64,000 bases of DNA. Origin: Pachyseris speciosa (taxonomy: Eukaryota; Cnidaria; Anthozoa; Scleractinia; Pachyseridae). Positions within the stretch are counted from its first letter, which is position 1. Each line of letters begins with the position of its first letter. The position numbers and the translations under genes were made by a program. The notes under the pieces were generated by a model. The model saw only the letters and a program-made list of their open reading frames with translations, ran no database searches and was not told where the DNA came from. Positions 11,494 through 22,910 of this stretch are shown here, piece by piece. The stretch covers positions 149,501 through 213,500 of the forward strand of contig JAEMWC010000381.1 in the NCBI GenBank assembly GCA_016490735.1, given 5' to 3'.

Positions 11494-11682
11494 GTGAGGA
11501 ATGTTACACGGTGGAATGCAGTTACAATCCTTGGAGCGACTGGTCATCGACCTGCGGTAATGCGTACAGGCGCAGAGTGCAGCTAATCAAAGAAATCGAG
11601 TTGTTCCTACCAAGCTGCGATGGTCTTCCCTTGGAATGTTTCGGGGATGAAATACAAGAGGAGACCAGAAACACTCCGTTAT
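11494..11682 (+). CDS. TSR-array gene, exon 9: one complete thrombospondin type-1 repeat
   Basis: After a 3.3-kb intron full of repeats, AG at 11492-11493 opens a 189-bp phase 1-1 exon. It contains ECYTVECSYNPWSDW, SSTCGNAYRRR, then LPSCDGLPLECFGDE and TPLC. Length and phases equal exon 1. The second half is less conserved than in the other repeats. The donor GTAAGA is at 11683. A palindromic MITE begins about 20 bp beyond the donor. Confidence 0.82.
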
Positions 11683-11703
11683 GTAAGAATAACATTTTGG
11701 TTA

Positions 11704-11886
11704 TGTTGTAGGTCAAAATGAAAATTAAATTCAGGTCAAAATGATTTAACATAGGTCAATGAAATTTCTTTGTCTTCTTACCCTAATTATCCATAAATCA
11801 TGAATAATTAGGGTTAGAAGACAAAGGAATTTCATTTGACCTATGTTAAAATCATTTTGACATGCATTTTATTTTGACCTACAACA
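11704..11886. mobile_element. Long-palindrome MITE (TGTTGTAGGTCAAAAT ends)
   Basis: The element is almost a perfect hairpin. TGTTGTAGGTCAAAAT at the left is matched by ATTTTGACCTACAACA at the right. The arms continue inwards through CATAGGTCAATGAAATTT and GTCTTCT(A/T)ACCCTAATTAT to a centre near 11800. There is no coding capacity. A related copy lies at about 30950-31142. It begins about 20 bp after the exon 9 donor. Confidence 0.85.
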
Positions 11887-12806
11887 GATACAATGTAGGA
11901 CAATCAAGCACTGCCCAGAGATGCATTTGTTATATTGGCTTAATTCTTGAGTGTGAGTGACAGTAGAAATTGTGTGCCTTCATCCTTGCACTATCTGTAT
12001 CTAGTGGAGACAGACCAGTCATGTTCATGCAAATAAAGCGCCTACAATTTTTACCTCCTGAAAAGGGGATAATACAATACACAAAGGCCATTTCTACTCA
12101 CGGGAGACGTTGTGGCAAACTGTACTGGGGTGTTAAGTACGTTCTAGATTCGAAGCAGGTGTACTCTTTGACCGATATCGCAGATAAAAGACGCAATGGT
12201 GTTAAAGGGAGTGGCACTATCGATCGAGGTGATAAGTGTTCTCTTAGAGAATGAACTATATAAATATCACTATATTTTATTTGATTGAAGGAGATGTTCA
12301 TTTTGTGGATGTGCTAGTTCAATAAATGATGTTTCTAGTAAAGCCAATGACGACCCAATGGAAAGGAAAACCCTCCTAGAATTATTAGTTGGTAAACGTT
12401 TTTTGCTCGAAGTTTTACTCTTTACTCTGCTTAACCTTGGAACAGAATAGTGCTGCTAGGCCCTTAGCCAAAGATGACTAAAGCTAATTTGCACAGACAG
12501 AACAGAAGCTAAACTATTACTATACTTATAATGCTAACAAATAACAGTTATAGAATAAGTAATAGCTAAAGTGCTATCTATTCACTATGCTAGCAAATTA
12601 AGCTCAATGCATAATTATTATGCTAAAACTCTCTGTCTTTATAGAACCTAACTAGGCGGAGCATTAGCTTCCCGAAAGTCCAACGCAGCCAGGAAGTTTT
12701 TAATAGTTATACTATAGGCACTGTTCTGTCTCTGCTGATAGAAGAAGTACAATACCGAATCGGAACAGTTTATTTAAGCTACCATGCTGTAACTATTGTT
12801 TTCTAG

Positions 12807-12844
12807 GTCCGACCACTAAGCCTCCTCCAAGTCCAACCCCCTGA
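12807..12844 (+). CDS. Possible last exon of the TSR-array gene (Pro/Thr-rich tail and stop)
   Basis: TTGTTTTCTAG (AG at 12805-12806) is a strong acceptor. Read in the phase 1 required by exon 9, the following bases complete a Cys codon and then encode PTTKPPPSPTP and TGA (12842-12844). A short Pro/Thr-rich end after an extracellular module is plausible for a secreted protein. A GTAGGT donor-like site at about 12854 lies beyond the stop in this frame, so another transcript could use the sequence differently. No polyadenylation evidence was checked. Confidence 0.42.
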
Positions 12845-15480
12845 TCAAACAAGGTAGGTCCTTCACTGAATGACAAAATCTTCCACAAGCCAAGCTCAGT
12901 GTTGTCGGATTTAAACGCGGCTTGAGATGTTCAAATGTGGGACGCCTTGTGATATCGTTACGTTTGTTGTTACACCCCAGCTTCAACCTCTACTCCAGCG
13001 AAATTTATTCAAAATTAGACTGGGAGTACTTTCCGCTTTCTTTTAACAAGAGTAATCAGCCAAGAAGAAACAAAGAATTTGTAAATGTTATCCTGATTAG
13101 AATGGTGAAAGCAGCAATTGCTTGATGTTTAACTAGAACAGTTTTGTTCCTTATGTTTTGGTTGGGTCAGAGAGTGTAAATTTAAAGAGCGGGAATATTG
13201 CCGCTGTATAAATTATGATCGTTTACAGAATAGTTACGGACTTCGGTTTTGCCAGATATTTTAGTCTGTCAATTGATATTAATTTATCCTGGGAGAAACA
13301 CTTACGTCATTGGTAATTTCGTGCTGTTAAAGGGGCTACGTCACATGTATTAACGTTTTGGCGGTCAGATTAAAACCACGTATTCCAAGAACCTTTCCTT
13401 ACAACCGCAATGCTCATAGAAAGCCAAAAGAAAGATATCAAGCTATTTTTTAAAAGGGTGAGCAAACCATAATATCTGCCTGTTTTCCACAACACAAATT
13501 GAAAACCTGAAAGAGGTAACTCAATGTTTTAAAGTTGCAATCCATCTTAATCCTTGCTATCCGTGGCCAAAAAGCCTTATTTATAGTTTTGGTAAACTGG
13601 TGAAGTAATTTTAAATGAAACTTTATTTTGTTGTTGTTGTTGTTTTTCTGCTTCCGATATTTCTTTCAGCCTTTAACTAGTAATTAGTAATTAAAATAAC
13701 ACGGACGGACTTGTCTGCTTACTCAGTGCGATTCTTTAGTGTCCGGATCCTTTTCTATCATCACCTCGACATGTTTACCTTTCGTATTGCTTATCGTTAA
13801 TCCATTATCCACTTCCTTCTCATAGATCATCCACATTTGAAACTGATCAAGACATAGGATGCTGGATGATATTGACGACATGTCAACGTGTTATTTATTT
13901 TGGTTACTTGATTTACAGACTGTAACTGTTAAAAGCAAGTTAAAACAAAGATTCATGAACAAAACGTCTGTTCCTTACTGTTTTAATCTTTGGACCAGAA
14001 GTAATAATTAAGGAAAAAAACACGTATATATCAGGGTATAGAATAGAATGCTAGGCTTGCTAGGTACCATGCCTTACTCCTGTGAATTGATTTTAAATTC
14101 CAGTTTTTCAGCCTTATATGCGAATCCAGAATATAGCCGTACTAGAATTGACATGCTCTTGTTCTCCATTCATGCCCAGCCCCTTGTTTGCTAAACAAAA
14201 GTTCTATTTGTTCGAATCTGCCTTGCTCCCGGTTAAATTACACACACTTAAGTGAGAATACAATACATCATTGATTAGAAGCTAAAGTTAAATACAATAC
14301 GAACTTGGTAGAATTAGACTGCGGGATCTGTAGCCAAATTTAGTCACGTACCTAGAAATTTGAGTTGGCGAGAAAAGAAAATGAGGTTGGGAAGTGTAGC
14401 AACTTCAATAAAGTTTCACTAACATGTTTTTCTGAACCCTCTCAAAGTGCTACTATGACGAAATTCACATCTTTCCCATCTAAACCATTCAGTTTAAAAT
14501 ATAAACGAGAACTCTGTACCAGAAGAAGAATGTTGTTTACTATTTGTTGTTCCAGAGATATTCAAGTTTGTAAAATGTGCAAATTAGCCGAATGATAGCA
14601 TCATATACTTAACCGAATTTTGATCAAATATGATGAAAAAAGATGTCAGGCAATTTGTATCAGAAATGATTGATTCTATGCAGTAAGATTGTACTAGAGA
14701 TGCTTCACAATATGAGCTTGCCAGTATTATTAGCATGGCAACATACTGGGTTCCAAGAGCTCCCTGATATTTTAAGGGCTTTGCTGGCCACCTTTAGAAA
14801 TCTATTTTGATATTTTACAATGGTGCCTTATCTGCATGATCTACCAACCATATAAATACGTTAGGTCGAGTTCCTGGCCTTGTTAAATGTTTTTCGAGCT
14901 CAAAATCACTGAAACAAAAATCAGGTTGGGGGACTGGAAAAGAGTGAGTTGCCATGGGAACCGAAAATTTTATAGCCATGGGTGTATTGCTTGTAGAACT
15001 ATCAGCCTACCAGGTGTCAGTGGTTTCTACTGCAAATTGACCGAGAGAGCTCTATTTCTATACTTGATGATATATTGGGTTGATACTATGACGTCATCAG
15101 TCATCTCATTTACATATTTTACACATTTTTTAAACTTAAATATCTCCGGAACCAATGCAGATATTTACAAACAATAAAAGGCGTTTCTAATCTTTCCTGG
15201 AATCCTATGTGATAAACGTAAAAATTCATGGGGCAAAAATTTAATTATTGCGTTTGACAGAACACATTCCTAATGCAGACTGGATTGAGATTTTTTGGGG
15301 CAACTGGTGCATCGATCTCTTGAGACTCCAAAACAGATTTCAGCATGACATCATCGCCAAGCATGCGCGTGGCGGCTTGGGGCCTGGAAACTAGTTCTCA
15401 GGGTTACCCCAACTCAATAGCTTTCAAAATGGTGGCCGTCTACTATGTAGGCTAAACTGACTGATGTGTAAAATGTCTTA
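12845..15480. other. Non-coding interval, no gene recognised
   Basis: This interval is AT-rich with only short chance ORFs. A (GTT)n run lies near 13629-13646. The region may hold the 3' UTR of the TSR gene if the exon at 12807 is terminal. Confidence 0.4.
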
Positions 15481-15699
15481 AATGAGCTCCTACAGCCTGG
15501 AAATGGCGAAAGTGAAAATGGCCGCGAGTACAAGTAACTACAATGAGTGGACAATTCATCAAGTAAAAGCGAAATTAAATCGGCGAAATCTTTCGAAAAC
15601 AAGACCAGTTTGATCGAGTTGTTGAACACGATGAAATTGGGAGTCTTTGTGGCGAGAAGTACCACCTCTCGAGAAACGACCTCGACTGAAATACGTTAT

Positions 15700-15900
15700 A
15701 TCACGATAAACAAATGTCTGAGAAATATTTTGTACACTTTTTTACACCACAGTTGATCGGCCATTTGGTCACTGAAACAAACAAGAAGTCAAACAAATAT
15801 GCCACCCGTAGGAATATACCAGGTTGGGTCGCAACAAGTCCTAAGGAGTTGAAGGAATTTCTAGGGATTACTGTCTAGATGAGGCTCAAACAATTGCCGA
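15700..15900 (+). pseudogene. piggyBac-type transposase N-terminal relic
   Basis: One frame reads KYFVHFFTPQLIGHLVTETN, then a region with WVATSPKELKEFLGITV, a TAG, and MRLKQLP. The pattern FFTP..., ETN..., W...(S/T)..E(L/M)K.F.GI.(I/V).M.....LP is that of the start of the piggyBac transposase domain (DDE_Tnp_1_7). The fragment is broken by an in-frame stop and nothing recognisable as the catalytic core follows. It is a dead fragment. Confidence 0.6.
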
Positions 15901-16860
15901 TTTGTACAATTATTTGTTCTTTGCTGCTAAAACTATTTTCAGAAACCATGTTTTAATATTGTTTTAGTCAAAGTTGATATTTTTGAGGCTTTCCAACAAG
16001 CTGAGAATTGTGTTCAAAGATCAACATCGACCACATGGCCCTCCATATCGTGGTTTTAGGGTTAACATACCACAAACCTACCAATACTCGAACGCACCCT
16101 CTAATCTACGATTACTACTAGTAGTAGCACTTTAATTGATCGTCATGTTGAATTTCTTGAAAAACTAATGGCAGTAAGCACGCATGTATTCTATACGATA
16201 GAAATAATGAAATTGCAATGAAATTGTGTATTCCTGACTAAAAGGGCCAGCATGGTCGTAAATATCAGGCAAAAACAAAATAGTTCCGTTTTCGGGTGAA
16301 CGGTGTGCGCCGGCAAATTATAACATTCCATCGTCGGCTTATGCACAGCGGCTGCCTAACTAGGTCAAAACTGTCTCAAAATTGCCTGAGTGGACTTGCT
16401 GCTATTCAGTGGCAAAACTGAGTGCAAACTGACTTTTATTGTCGTCTGGATATAAATCTAGACCGAAATTACCCATCTCGGATGATTTCTGATTCGTGAC
16501 GACAGACGAACCCGCCCGGAAAACGAAGACGGATCTTGGCCCATAAGTCGTATTAACACCTGAGACAGATAACTCGTCTTTGACTAATAAATTGTATGTA
16601 GAATAAATTTAACCAGTGAGAAGTTAACAGCTGGCCAAAAAATTGGTCAAAAAACCTGAGTCGGCCATCATGTCTTATATATGGTCTGGGTTAAAAATAG
16701 ACCATTGTTCTTACAAACCGTTATAGTTTCTCTTCTTACTCTTATATACGTGGATTACTAGGATCTTGGGAACGAGCAATTGTCTGGACTATTCCTCTTT
16801 TTTTTAAACTTGGAGTGTGCTTCATTATTTCAGGCAACCAGAAGAAGCAAATGGCTCAAC
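15900..16860. other. Non-coding interval
   Basis: No coding signal or clear repeat was recognised. It may include decayed remains of the piggyBac element upstream. Confidence 0.35.
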
Positions 16861-16917
16861 AAAAAGTTATCCCTAGTCTCCTTCGCAGCCGTTATTTCGG
16901 TCGTCACGCAACGCTCC

Positions 16918-17143
16918 TCCCCATTAACGGCTGCTCACTCGAGCTTTCCTTTCCTTTAAACTGACCAATAAGGAGCAGGCTTCCATTTTCTTGAAACGTG
17001 GTCCTAGTCCTCGTCTTGTTGTGTTTTTGGCGGCAAATATAACGAGAAATATGATTGGCGCAGCTGCCAAGAAATACATGCATTTTAATGGTTCTCGTTA
17101 ACAGAGGGAAAGGAGTGCAGAGCTCGAGTGAGCAGCCGTTTGT
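16918..17143. mobile_element. Small MITE-like inverted repeat
   Basis: AACGGCTGCTCACTCGAGC near 16925 is matched by GCTCGAGTGAGCAGCCGTT ending near 17141, with about 180 bp between. The sequence just inside each arm (CTTTCCTTTC / GGAAAGGAG) also pairs. It is non-coding. Confidence 0.6.
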
Positions 17144-17939
17144 ACCGTTGTACTTATGTCCTCTGTGGTGAACATGTCCTATGACGTAATGGAATATGCC
17201 AAGCCAATGGTATTCTTCGATCTATCATTGTGCACGCGGCAGAGGACTGGAAAAGAATCTCTGTTGCAGTTCTGTCCGCGGGCAAAATTACCAAGTGAGA
17301 GGGTCGGGAGCCGTAGTAGAATTTGCTTTGCTAAACACCGTTCCAAGGAGAAAACATGGCGTAGCTTGCGACGGCTCCTACTCATATATAGTCACGTCAT
17401 TTTCTCAATCTTTTATTCACATTTGCTCTATTTTGTGTCGTGTGGACATCGTATATTAAGAACGTGGAACATCAAGCCTAGCTCCAGGTCGATTCAGTTA
17501 TAAACAGTTCTGTTTATCGATCCGGCTTAAATGACATATCATTCTTTTGTCGCGATCGAAGAACAGGCCAAATTACTTCGTCTCAACTCGATAAAAATAT
17601 TCAGTTGTCTACATTTTATCGTTAGGACGGCATCCACATTATTAACAAAGTCATGCAAAATTATTAGATTTATGCACATTTTATCATCACTTATTTATTC
17701 TAATCAAGCGAAATATACATGTACTCATTTGATGTAGGCTTCCTATTGCAAATTAAGGCCTATCGTAGCATGAGGACTAAGTATTTCGTGGCTAAACACA
17801 TCTTAATCGAATCTTTACTTTTGCTCACAAATATTTAATTAAAGGAGTCTTTTGAAGGGTCTTGAAGATGTTCAGTCGAAATATTTTTCATTACAAAGCA
17901 CTTGGAAGCTTTATCACTGACAAGCCAGTAACCGGAATG

Positions 17940-18300
17940 CAACAAAGCAATTTGTGGGCCAAATGAAATGCCCCAAAGCGCTTTGTGGGCCTACTGAAAT
18001 GCCACAAAACGCTTTGTGGTCCACTTTAAATGTCACAAAGCGCTTCATGGGGACAATTTGCTGCTTTTTTGTTGAAACTCAGTAAGCATTTTGTAGAACC
18101 TTATAAGCATGGTAACCTTCTCCCATTTTTCCCATTAGTAAGCACTCTGCAACTTAAAGCATCGCAAAGCGTTCTGTGACTCAATCAAAACTCTACAAAG
18201 CACTCGATTCGTGACCAAACTGAAAATGCCACAAAGCGCTTTGTGACGATTTAATCTGAACAAGCTCTGTACCACAAAGCGCTCTGTGGCACATAAAATT
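17940..18300. repeat. Array of palindromic CACAAAGCGCTTTGTGG units
   Basis: About eight to ten copies of a word related to CCACAAAGCGCTTTGTGG are spaced roughly 35-60 bp apart. They are joined by linkers such as GGCCTACTGAAATGCC. Each unit is itself an inverted repeat centred on AAGCGCTT. There is no ORF. Confidence 0.8.
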
Positions 18301-18458
18301 AAAATCAAACGAGAACTCCTTCAAGTATAGTCCTGTCCCAGAACTTCCTCTTACTCCGCCTTGCATAGGGTGGGGCGGGAGAAGAGAGAGTCCTGTACCA
18401 CTTGCAGGCGCATGCTCGGAACGAGCCAATCAAATTAAACTAGGCACCAGCCTTTAAT

Positions 18459-18820
18459 TAGGGAGCTTTAGCAACTAGGACGGCAACGGCAACGAGAACG
18501 TCACAGAACAATGGGTTTAATTAGCAAAAACAATCACTGTGCACGTGCGTTTTTATATTTTCGTACATTTCTTTGCCGTCCTCTGCAAAACAACAACGTG
18601 AAATGACCAAATCTTAGGTTTTCTCGAGAACGTGAGCGCAAGACGGTAATTTTTTTCCTTATTTTAGCAGCTTTAGTAGTAATATAGTCAGGGAATAGTT
18701 CGCCAGTATTTTCCAAGTTACACAAATTGCAATAATCGCGAAAGAGTTACAAAAACGGAAAGTTAGATTTTGAAACGATGTTTTTGCTATCGTCGCCGTC
18801 GTCGCTGCTAAAGCTTCCTA
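18459..18820. mobile_element. 362-bp MITE with TAGGGAGCTTTAGCA ends
   Basis: The left end TAGGGAGCTTTAGCAACTAG (then GACGGCAACGGCAACG) is the imperfect inverse of the right end CGTCGCCGTCGTCGCTGCTAAAGCTTCCTA. The centre is AT-rich and non-coding. The layout fits a non-autonomous DNA transposon, with TA at both borders. Confidence 0.75.
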
Positions 18821-19501
18821 TTGTCCCTGTTCATTCAGGTTTTGTGGTCAGTTCTGCGGGAAATTGAAATACAGTTGCACTACTTCCTCTTCTTCTTGCT
18901 TCTTCTTGAGTGCTCTCGTCACTTTCTTGAGTGCCTCACAGAACAAAGCATGATTAATGATTTTTTATTTGTTTTATAATGTAGTTTTCCCCACATTTGC
19001 AGATAAATTCGTTTCAATTTGTGATTAAAATGAGCAAATTTTATTTTCAACTTGCGCGCGCGGAATGGCGTCAGTGATCGTACATGTTGGGTCAACACAG
19101 TCTTGTTTTAAAAAAAATACTTCTTAACTTAACTTAATTCAATTAAAACAAGCAGCTCTTAGCATTCGTATCGTCAGTTCCATGGTAAGACTGTACTATT
19201 TTAATCGAGAAGTTTATTCAGTTTTTGAATTGTGAATTCCAGATTTGTAATGATTTTGAAACTGCACGCGAGACAAATGGCGTCATCCGCGTGCTTTACC
19301 ACCAAATATGGTTTTTCCCCAAGAACAGGGGCGGGGGGGGACAGGACTACTTTAAGTAAGGCATACTCCCTTATCACGCTCCGCCATCATGGATTGTGTG
19401 GTGCACCAAAGCGAGGTTGGACGGGCATAAATTTCTTTTATTCTGACCGGTTATAATTGCAGATTGTACCAGGCTACATAGTAGCTGCTGAACAATCAGA
19501 A

Positions 19502-19662
19502 TTCTATTAAGGTTGCACGAAGAATTCACTAATTAGTCTGGCCACGATAATAATATAAAACAAAGCGATTTTAAAGCACTTCCTAAAACGGAAAGTGTCT
19601 GATCCAAATAAGGAGTACGATCCCATAAGGCCATACGGAAATCTAAGCACGTCGGCCATATT
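19502..19662. repeat. DIRS left inverted terminal repeat
   Basis: It is complementary to 24295-24454 over about 160 bp (ATTCTATTAAGGTTGCAC ... CACGTCGGCCATATT). The outermost 40 bp (19459-19501) are not in the right repeat. They are matched by the internal complementary region. Confidence 0.88.
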
Positions 19663-19887
19663 GAGCGCTACATAATAAAAAACAATAACAGCAACCAAAC
19701 AAATAAAGGAATAAACATGATTTAATGAACTATTTGCAAGAAGATAACAGTGAATACATCATCACATGATTAACAAACGTCTGTGACATGAAACAGAAAA
19801 GTATCAGCGTCCATCTCCTGAATTGCCTGAAAGGGAAAACAGGACAGGAAGGTCAGGGTGAAGCAGTCTTCCTAGAGAGGAGGGAGA

Positions 19888-20008
19888 GGAGGGAATTAGT
19901 GAATTCTTCGTGCAACCTTAATAGAATTCTGACTGTTCAGCAGCTACTATGTAGCCTGGTACAATCTGCATTTCTGTTGCAGGTTGCACTCCGAATTCCC
20001 CAATTGGT
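19888..20008. repeat. DIRS internal complementary region
   Basis: The left half (to about 19969, ending GTAGCCTGGTACAATCTGC) is the reverse complement of the outer left end of the element. The right half (TGTTGCAGGTTGCACTCCGAA) is the reverse complement of the outer right end. In DIRS elements such a region is thought to template joining of the two ends into a circle. Its position just downstream of the recombinase gene is as expected. Confidence 0.85.
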
Positions 20009-20012
20009 CCAT

Positions 20013-21010
20013 TTAAAGGATGCTCTCACCATTAAGGACTGCTTTGCCAAAAGAATTAGAATATTTGGGGCGGTAGAAGAAACGATTGAATGTTGTTTCC
20101 CTTGTCCAATCAGCTGTTTGTAAGATGTCCTGGACAGAGACACCTCTGTCCCTGGCAGCTGAGCTGGCTGCCCCTCGAGTTGAATGAGCTTTGAAGGTGT
20201 CAACATCAATACCCGCCTCTTTCATTATGTCCTTCAACCACCTCCCAATGGTAGCTGAAGACACAGCTTTATGGGGGCTTGATTGCTAAAAATAATGGTT
20301 GGGGCCCATTTCCAACTACTCGCCAGGCTGAAGTTCTTTCGACATACGAATCCAGGCATGTTACAGGGCACAACTTTTTATTGTGTGGGAACGAAGGGAA
20401 AAAGAACTCCATAGATTTAGTGGCAGTTCTAGTCTTTGTCAAGGCTGCCAACTGAAAAGAAACCCCTTCAGGGATACATTTCTTAAATTTGAGGTCAATA
20501 GCCCGAAGGTCAGATTGTCTCTTGGAAGCCGAGAGGGCTAAAAGCATCGCACATTTCTTTGTAAGAACACTGACTGTGAGATCGCTATCTGAGGGAAGAT
20601 CCTCCAAATACTTGGTGACTAAACCAACATCCCAAGTCCCAGAGTACTTGGGTTGAGGAGGGCGTGAGTTGAACACCCCTTTCATAAACTTGCATACAGA
20701 AGGATGTTGGCCTACTGGGCACCCCTTCACTTGAGGTACGGTAGAACTTATTGCAGATCTATAAGTATTCAGGGTTGAATACTGAAGACCTGCTTGAAAA
20801 AGGTCAGATAGAAAATCTACAACCTTTGCAATACTTGACTGAATGGGATTAATTTATTGTTTATCACACCAGCCCATCCACTTTGACCAGCATGACTTGT
20901 ACTGATTCTGAGTTGAAGTTCTCTGGGCAGCAAGGACAATGTTTGAAGCCTTTCCTGATAAGCCTTTTGCAAGAAGGTCTTGCCTGATACCCACCAACCG
21001 GCAAGCAAAA
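20013..21010 (-). pseudogene. DIRS tyrosine recombinase (broken)
   Basis: The frame overlaps the end of the RT ORF and includes AAQRTSTQNQYKSCWSKW. It is interrupted by TAA at 20854-20856 and resumes (PIQSSIAKVVDFLSDLFQAG ... SVLTKKCAMLLALSASKRQSD). A one-base frameshift near 20268 moves it to the last part. Catalytic features of the family are visible: Arg in SASKRQSDL, the HSTR box (AHSTRGAASSAA) and the Tyr in NRFFYRP. In DIRS elements this enzyme replaces an integrase and inserts the circular DNA. One stop and one frameshift make it inactive as read. Confidence 0.85.
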
Positions 21011-22688
21011 GGGTTTTGTTGGTCACCAGTGGGTGTTCCTGACCTAGTGGGCCTATTAAGAGACCTGTGGTCGTGGGGAGGAGAATAAGGGTGGCTACTA
21101 CCAGTTGGAGGAGTTGGGAATACCATGGCTGTGTTGGCCAAACTGGGCATACTAGAGTTATTGTTGCTGCCTCGTGGATTACTTTCCGTAGGCGTTTGGC
21201 TACTAAGTTGAATGGGGGGAAGGCATACCCTGTCTCCCCTGCCCATGGTTGTATTAGGGCATCGATTGCCTCCGCCTCTGGGTCGGGTTTGTAACTGTAG
21301 AACCTGGGAAGCTGGTGATTGGTTCTGCTTGCAAAGCGGTCGATCGTACAACGACTTAGATCCCACATTAGCATCTGAAAGGATTTTTGGTTCAGGTGCC
21401 AATCGGAAGAATCGGGTTTGGTGCGTGACTCCCTGCCTGCTATTGTGTTGAGGCGGCCCGGAATGTGTTCGGCCCTCAGAGTGATTCGCCTTTGTAGACA
21501 CCAACCCCAGAAGTGTCTTGCATAATGATCGAAGAGACACCGTTTGGCACCCCCCATTTTGTTGATATAGGCAATGGTTGCTGTATTGTCTATTTGAATC
21601 AATACATGGACATTTTGCAGTTCCTTGGTGAATGCTTTCACTGCAAATGATGCTGCTAGTAGCTCTTTGCAGTTGATATGAAGACTGGATTCCTCCCTTG
21701 CCCATGTTCCCCTCGTGTCTACCCCATTGCACACCGCTCCCCACCCCGAATTGGAGGCATCCGATTGTATCATTAGATGCGGAAGGGAATTCCGAATGGG
21801 GCGTCCATTTGCAAGGTGAAGATTGTCTACCCACCACCTGAGGTCCTCTAGGGCATGACGATCCAAAGGTATGTCTAAGTTGTTGACTACCTGGGGGTGT
21901 GTGTTGCTGTTCTTCAAATGTTGGATCCCCCGATACTGAAGGAGGGCTTGAAGAACTGTAGTTTTGCAGGAAGTTAACTTTCCTATTATATGAGAGAGTT
22001 GACTTAGAGATGCGACTTGACTGCTTACCAAGCGGCGAAACTCTTTCTGAATAACAGCAACTTTCTCGTCTGGGAGGAGAAACCTCATGGTTGTGGAGTC
22101 CACGATGATTCCCAGGAACTCGATGATCTGTACAGGAACAAATATGGATCTCTCCATGTTGATCAGAAATCCTAAATTCTCTAGAATTGATTTCAGAATC
22201 ATGATGTCTTTTCTGGCACCCTCTAAGGTGCTGTTCATGATGAGCATATCGTCCAGATAAGCTATTATCCGGATGCCCATCTTTCTTAGAATCCCTGTTA
22301 CTGGTGTCAGTATTTTGGTGAAGATGCGTGGGGCCGATGTCAGCCAGAATGGAAGACAAGTGAATTGGTACGTCCTGCCTTGGGACTGAAAGCGGATGAA
22401 TTTCTGAGACCGCCTGTGAAGGGGGACCGAGAAATAAGCGTCCTTAAGGTCGAGTTTGCACATGAAATCCCCTGGTCTCAATAGGTCCGCAACTGCTTTC
22501 AAGTCTTCCATTTTGAAGTGGCAGTATTCCACATAGTTGTTGAACCTGGAAAGGTTGATTACTGGGCGTTGCCCTGACCCTCCCTTCTTCTCCACAAGAA
22601 AAAGGTTGCTGTAGAATCCCACCCAAGGATTGAAAGCAACTTCTATGATCGTCCCTTTTTGTAGGAGGCTTATTATTTCTTCCTGCAC
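20817..22688 (-). CDS. DIRS reverse transcriptase / RNase H ORF
   Basis: This 623-codon ORF has RT motifs in order: KLDLKDAYFSVPL, PFWLTSAPRIFTK and the catalytic YLDDMLI. The RNase H domain follows (MIQSDASNSGWGAV, then NCKELLA and IDNTATIAYINKMGG). The later DRFASRTN.QLPRFYS ... DAL.QPWAGE stretch is the usual linker of DIRS polyproteins. The final part runs out of the recombinase frame, which overlaps it. Upstream coding sequence continues in another frame to about 22899, with a frameshift near 22695 (VSTTDFP then LVQEEIISLL). The first Met is therefore not the real start. Confidence 0.88.
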   Translation of the reverse strand: MQEEIISLLQKGTIIEVAFNPWVGFYSNLFLVEKKGGSGQRPVINLSRFNNYVEYCHFKMEDLKAVADLLRPGDFMCKLDLKDAYFSVPLHRRSQKFIRFQSQGRTYQFTCLPFWLTSAPRIFTKILTPVTGILRKMGIRIIAYLDDMLIMNSTLEGARKDIMILKSILENLGFLINMERSIFVPVQIIEFLGIIVDSTTMRFLLPDEKVAVIQKEFRRLVSSQVASLSQLSHIIGKLTSCKTTVLQALLQYRGIQHLKNSNTHPQVVNNLDIPLDRHALEDLRWWVDNLHLANGRPIRNSLPHLMIQSDASNSGWGAVCNGVDTRGTWAREESSLHINCKELLAASFAVKAFTKELQNVHVLIQIDNTATIAYINKMGGAKRCLFDHYARHFWGWCLQRRITLRAEHIPGRLNTIAGRESRTKPDSSDWHLNQKSFQMLMWDLSRCTIDRFASRTNHQLPRFYSYKPDPEAEAIDALIQPWAGETGYAFPPFNLVAKRLRKVIHEAATITLVCPVWPTQPWYSQLLQLVVATLILLPTTTGLLIGPLGQEHPLVTNKTLLLAGWWVSGKTFLQKAYQERLQTLSLLPRELQLRISTSHAGQSGWAGVINNKLIPFSQVLQRL

Positions 22689-22910
22689 CAGGGAAGTCTG
22701 TGGTGGAGACAGTACAGGGGGGGGAAGGGAGGTTGGTTTGCCGAGGATGGCCTAACAATTCTATTTCGTAACCCTGTATGGTCTGTAGAACCCATGGATC
22801 TTGTGTAATTATCTGCCAGTTCTGGGCAAAAAACTGCAACGTCCCTGCCACCTTTTGAGGGTGAAGTTCCCTTGTTGGGGCATGAAAATGGAAAATCATA
22901 TCTACAGCGC

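Noticed and set aside
20854..22359. 501-codon minus-strand ORF overlapping the RT
   Set aside because: Most of it is the shifted frame of the RT/RNase H ORF. Only its last part (from about 21010) is real, as the start of the recombinase frame.
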